A stretch of 64,000 nt of DNA from Ancylobacter lacus. Lineage in GTDB: Bacteria > Pseudomonadota > Alphaproteobacteria > Rhizobiales > Xanthobacteraceae. The DNA lies in the NCBI RefSeq assembly GCF_018390635.1, contig NZ_JAHBGE010000007.1:56536-120535 (forward strand), given 5' to 3'. Positions within the stretch are counted from its first letter, which is position 1; each line of letters opens with the position of its first letter. The notes beneath the pieces are model-generated. The model was not told the DNA's origin and ran no database searches. It saw nothing but the letters and a program-made list of their open reading frames with translations. Shown here one piece after another: positions 61,557 to 64,000 of the stretch. Position numbers and translations under genes: made by a program.

Positions 61557-62810
61557 ATGAGCCAGATCGACCTCGCCTGGGGCGCCGGCCCCAGCGCCCG
61601 CTACGAGACGCTGGCGGAGCGTTTCCGCCCCATCTTCGCCCGTATCGCCGAGCGGGCGGTGGAGCGCGAACTCACGCGCGAGCTCGCCTTCGAGCCGATC
61701 AAATGGCTGCGCGAGGCCGGGTTCGGCGCGGTGCGCCTGCCGGAGGAAGCGGGCGGGCTCGGCGCGACGCTGCCGGAACTTGCCAATCTGCTGATCGAGC
61801 TGTCCGAGGCGGATTCCAACGTCACCCAGGCCCTGCGGGTGCATTTCGGCCTCACCGAGGATGTGCTGAACTCCCGCGATACGGAACGGCGCGAACGCTG
61901 GTTCGCGCGCATCGCCGCGGGGGAATATGCCGGCAGCGCCTGGACCGAGGCGGGCAGCGCCGCGCTGCAGGCCTTTGGCACCCGCCTCACCGAGGTCGAC
62001 GGGACGCTGCGGCTGAACGGCGTCAAATACTACACCACCGGCTCGCTCTACGCGTCGTGGATCGATGTCGGCGCCACCGGACCTCAGGGCGAGGAACTGT
62101 CGGTCTTCGTGCGCACCGATGCGCCGGGGGTCGAGATCGTCGACGACTGGGACGGCTTCGGGCAGATCCTCTCGGTTAGCGGCACCACCACCTTCGCCGA
62201 TGTGGCGGTGGCGCGTGAGGAGGTGGTTCTAGACACCGAGCGCTTCCGTTACGGCGCGGCCTTCTACCAGCTCTATCACCTCGCGACGATCGCCGGCATT
62301 GGCCGCGCCATAACCCGCGAGGTCGCCCGTGCCGTGGCGGCGCGCAACCGCACCTATACCCATGCCAATGGCCCGCGCTCGGCGCAGGACCCGCAGGTTC
62401 TCGCCGTTGTGGGGCGCGCCCGCGGCGCCGCCTATTCCGCCGCCGCCATCGCGCTGCAGGCGGCCGGTTCGCTCCAGCGCGCCTTCGAGGCGCATTTCAA
62501 CGGTGATGAGGCCGCCGAAGAACGCGCCAACGCCATCGCCGAGCTGGAGACCGCGCAGGCGCAGACGGTGGTGACAAACCTCATCCTCGACGCCTCCACC
62601 ACGCTGTTCGATGCGCTCGGCGCCTCGGCGACGCGCAAGCCGCTCGCGCTTGACCGGCACTGGCGCAATGTGCGCACCCTCTCCTCGCACAATCCGCGCA
62701 TCTACAAGGACAGGATCGTCGGCGACTTCGCGGTGAACGGGACGCTGCCGCCCTATCAATGGCGCATCGGGACGCCGGCGGCCGAACCCGCCCGGCAGGC
62801 GGCAGAGTAG
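61557..62810 (+). CDS. Second SfnB/DszC-family flavin-dependent oxidoreductase
   Basis: 417 aa with an AGAGGT Shine-Dalgarno. Acyl-CoA dehydrogenase fold: PIKWLREAGFGAVRLPEEAGGLGA, TQALRVHFGLTEDVLNS, GVKYYTTGSLYASWIDVGA, DDWDGFGQ, HANGPRSAQDPQVLAVVG, LDRHWRNVRTLSSHNPRIYK. The last motifs are characteristic of DszC-like monooxygenases. Paralog of the gene at 58789 but clearly divergent. Last gene of the plus-strand organosulfur operon. Confidence 0.85.
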   Translation: MSQIDLAWGAGPSARYETLAERFRPIFARIAERAVERELTRELAFEPIKWLREAGFGAVRLPEEAGGLGATLPELANLLIELSEADSNVTQALRVHFGLTEDVLNSRDTERRERWFARIAAGEYAGSAWTEAGSAALQAFGTRLTEVDGTLRLNGVKYYTTGSLYASWIDVGATGPQGEELSVFVRTDAPGVEIVDDWDGFGQILSVSGTTTFADVAVAREEVVLDTERFRYGAAFYQLYHLATIAGIGRAITREVARAVAARNRTYTHANGPRSAQDPQVLAVVGRARGAAYSAAAIALQAAGSLQRAFEAHFNGDEAAEERANAIAELETAQAQTVVTNLILDASTTLFDALGASATRKPLALDRHWRNVRTLSSHNPRIYKDRIVGDFAVNGTLPPYQWRIGTPAAEPARQAAE

Positions 62811-62868
62811 GCCGCGAGGCCGCGAACACGCAGGCGGTGGAACAGGCGCCTGCCCGCAGCGATGGGAT

Positions 62869-62893
62869 GTGACGCTCTCACTGCAGGCGTCAC
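62869..62893. terminator. Candidate terminator hairpin between convergent genes
   Basis: GTGACGC-(11 nt)-GCGTCAC, a 7-bp stem overlapping the last codon of bioD. It is in the right place to end both the oxygenase operon and bioD transcription. No U-tract. Confidence 0.45.
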
Positions 62894-63525
62894 GCGCCCA
62901 TCGCCTGCGTGATGCGAGTGGAGATCGGCCGCACCTGCGCCTGCAGACCGGCCGGCGTCAGGGGTTCAAGCCATGCCAGCCGACCGAGCACCGAGACCGC
63001 ACCAAGCGACGCGATGATCGCTTCGCTTTCAGGCGCGGCCTCGCCGACGAACACCACGCCGAGAACGGGCACGTCGTGCCGGCGCAGCGCATGGAGCGAC
63101 AGCAGCGTGTGGTTGATCGTCCCGAGCCGCGTGCGCGCGCACAGCACGACCGGCCGTTGCCAGCGCGCGAACAGATCGAGAAAGGTCAGCTCGTCCGTGA
63201 GCGGGACCATAAGCCCCCCTGCGCCTTCGATCACGAGGGCATCCGTGCGTCGCGGGATGGCGAGACGGTCCGGGTTGATCGTCACGCCGTCGAGCGCGGC
63301 GGCATGGTGCGGCGATGCGGGCGTGCGCAGTCGGTAGGCTTCCGCGAGCACACGCGAGGCATCGAGCCCGCCCAGCCGGCGCACGGCCTCGCTGTCCGTC
63401 TCGCCATCGAGTCCCGCCTGAACCGGCTTCCAATAGCTGGCGCCGAGACAGGCGGCGAGGCCAGCGGCCACCACGGTCTTGCCGATGCCGGTGTCGGTGC
63501 CGGTGACCACGAGTGCCCGCGTCAC
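62890..63525 (-). CDS. bioD: Dethiobiotin synthetase BioD
   Basis: 212 aa from a GTG behind GGAGG, overlapping the upstream stop by 4 nt. P-loop [32 protein letters not shown] and [15 protein letters not shown] are all BioD hallmarks. It forms the ureido ring of dethiobiotin from diaminopelargonate, CO2 and ATP. The expected bioA, bioF and bioB neighbours are missing in the window except for a bioB fragment upstream, so this gene appears intact in a damaged biotin locus. Confidence 0.9.
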   Translation of the reverse strand: MTRALVVTGTDTGIGKTVVAAGLAACLGASYWKPVQAGLDGETDSEAVRRLGGLDASRVLAEAYRLRTPASPHHAAALDGVTINPDRLAIPRRTDALVIEGAGGLMVPLTDELTFLDLFARWQRPVVLCARTRLGTINHTLLSLHALRRHDVPVLGVVFVGEAAPESEAIIASLGAVSVLGRLAWLEPLTPAGLQAQVRPISTRITQAMGA

Positions 63526-63794
63526 GCCACCTCCGCTTCGGCAGAGCCGGGACCGGCCGACGGGCACCTCCGGAGCGCGTCATCGCCGATCGCCTCGGTG
63601 CCGATGTGCCCACCGGTGACGGTCCTGCCTGGCCGCGCCAGCCGATCCGCATCGCCGTCGCGAGCCGGGTTGTCGGTGGTGAGCAGGACCTCGCCGGTGA
63701 AGATGGAGTTGGCGCCGGCGAGGAAGCACAGCGCCTGCGCCTCATCGCTCATGGCAATGGCCATCACCGACAGCGTGTGCAGCGTCATCGGCAC
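63522..63794 (-). pseudogene. bioB: C-terminal fragment of biotin synthase BioB
   Basis: From 63752 down the frame reads [21 protein letters not shown] then [14 protein letters not shown], the conserved end of biotin synthase. The radical-SAM CxxxCxxC core and the rest of the barrel are absent, so it cannot be functional. After the homologous part it runs on about 40 residues to a stop that overlaps the bioD start. Residues before MSDEAQ do not look like BioB, placing the break near 63755-63790. Confidence 0.8.
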
Positions 63795-63913
63795 GGGCCA
63801 GAGGGCGCGCGCAGCTTGGCGCAGGGGGTGATGAGGGCAACGCTGGCGAGGACGATGGCGGCGTGTCGGAGGGCGCTCAGGCCTGGACGGCCAATGGCAA
63901 GGGCGGCGCTCAT
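63785..63913 (-). CDS. Orphan signal-peptide-like ORF, 42 aa, upstream of bioB fragment
   Basis: [19 protein letters not shown] then [20 protein letters not shown] and CR-stop. A basic start, a hydrophobic core and a possible Ala/Cys processing site make this look like the N-terminus of an exported protein whose body is gone. It lies directly downstream of an A/T-rich ATAGAT-type motif like those before sulfur genes. Most likely the 5' end of a deleted sulfur-regulated gene now joined to bioB sequence. Confidence 0.5.
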   Translation of the reverse strand: MSAALAIGRPGLSALRHAAIVLASVALITPCAKLRAPSGPCR

Positions 63914-63923
63914 CTTGGTTCCA

Positions 63924-63954
63924 ATTTATAGATAATATATCTTAATATACCCCG
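63924..63954. promoter_or_regulatory. A/T-rich region with ATAGAT-type motif
   Basis: TTATAGATAATATATC followed by TTAATATACC, immediately upstream of the orphan ORF on the minus strand. It resembles the ATAGAC-type motifs found at 41074, 41190, 43364 and 55973, with C to T at one position. The last 45 bases of the window show nothing more. Confidence 0.4.
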
Positions 63955-64000
63955 ACTCCGTAGAATCCCGGCAAATAGCTGCGAAGGCTTGCGGAATCGG

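Overview
High-GC sequence (AT-rich only in a few regulatory stretches) from what looks like an alphaproteobacterium of the Hyphomicrobiales, possibly Xanthobacteraceae-like. The reasons are a hupTUV-hypF-hupSL order as known from Rhodobacter capsulatus, a SAM-II-type riboswitch, codon use, and the mix of H2, C1/short-chain and organosulfur genes. The assignment is inferred from gene content only. I saw no transposase, integrase, rRNA, tRNA or CRISPR array.

Region 1 (1-8.6 kb, minus strand): hydrogenase locus. hupT (kinase), hupU and hupV (H2-sensing hydrogenase), hypF (cyanide-ligand maturation), then hupS and hupL (uptake hydrogenase, hupL cut by the window edge). A textbook sigma-54 promoter and an IHF site lie in front of hupSL. 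Region 2 (9.1-13.5 kb, plus): a coupled HlyD / fused double ABC-2 permease / HlyD export operon with no ATPase gene. Region 3 (13.6-21.4 kb, minus): nine tightly coupled genes, namely a response regulator, a kinase, MoxR, DUF58, a DUF4381-like protein, two VWA proteins, a TPR-like protein and a BatD-like protein. This is a MoxR/VWA chaperone system with its own two-component pair. Region 4 (21.4-22.6 kb): head-to-head remnants of a TctA and an MFS transporter. Region 5 (22.6-25.1 kb): small unassigned proteins and a WD40-like propeller.

Region 6 (25.1-37.1 kb): a short-chain alkane/ketone/phenol-type diiron monooxygenase locus. It has two AcoR-type enhancer-binding proteins, an alcohol dehydrogenase, the hydroxylase alpha subunit, a chaperonin paralog, an aquaporin and sigma-54 promoters. 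The beta subunit, the coupling protein and the FAD half of the reductase are absent. In their place is one ORF that joins the reductase ferredoxin domain in frame to a DUF59 protein, which looks like an internal deletion or a novel fusion.

Region 7 (37.4-62.8 kb): an organosulfur-scavenging island. It contains two MetNIQ-type importers, an extra orphan MetQ, a ferric-type ABC importer, four flavin-dependent monooxygenases of the DszA/NtaA/SnaA class, two SfnB/DszC-type flavoproteins, a four-domain rhodanese, an atypical SDR, a HAD phosphatase and an Rrf2 regulator. The first met operon is preceded by a SAM-II-like riboswitch and an 11-residue Cys-Cys leader peptide. A recurrent ATAGAC-type motif lies in front of several of these transcription units. 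Region 8 (62.9-64 kb, minus): bioD behind a truncated bioB C-terminus and an orphan signal-peptide ORF, apparently a deletion scar.
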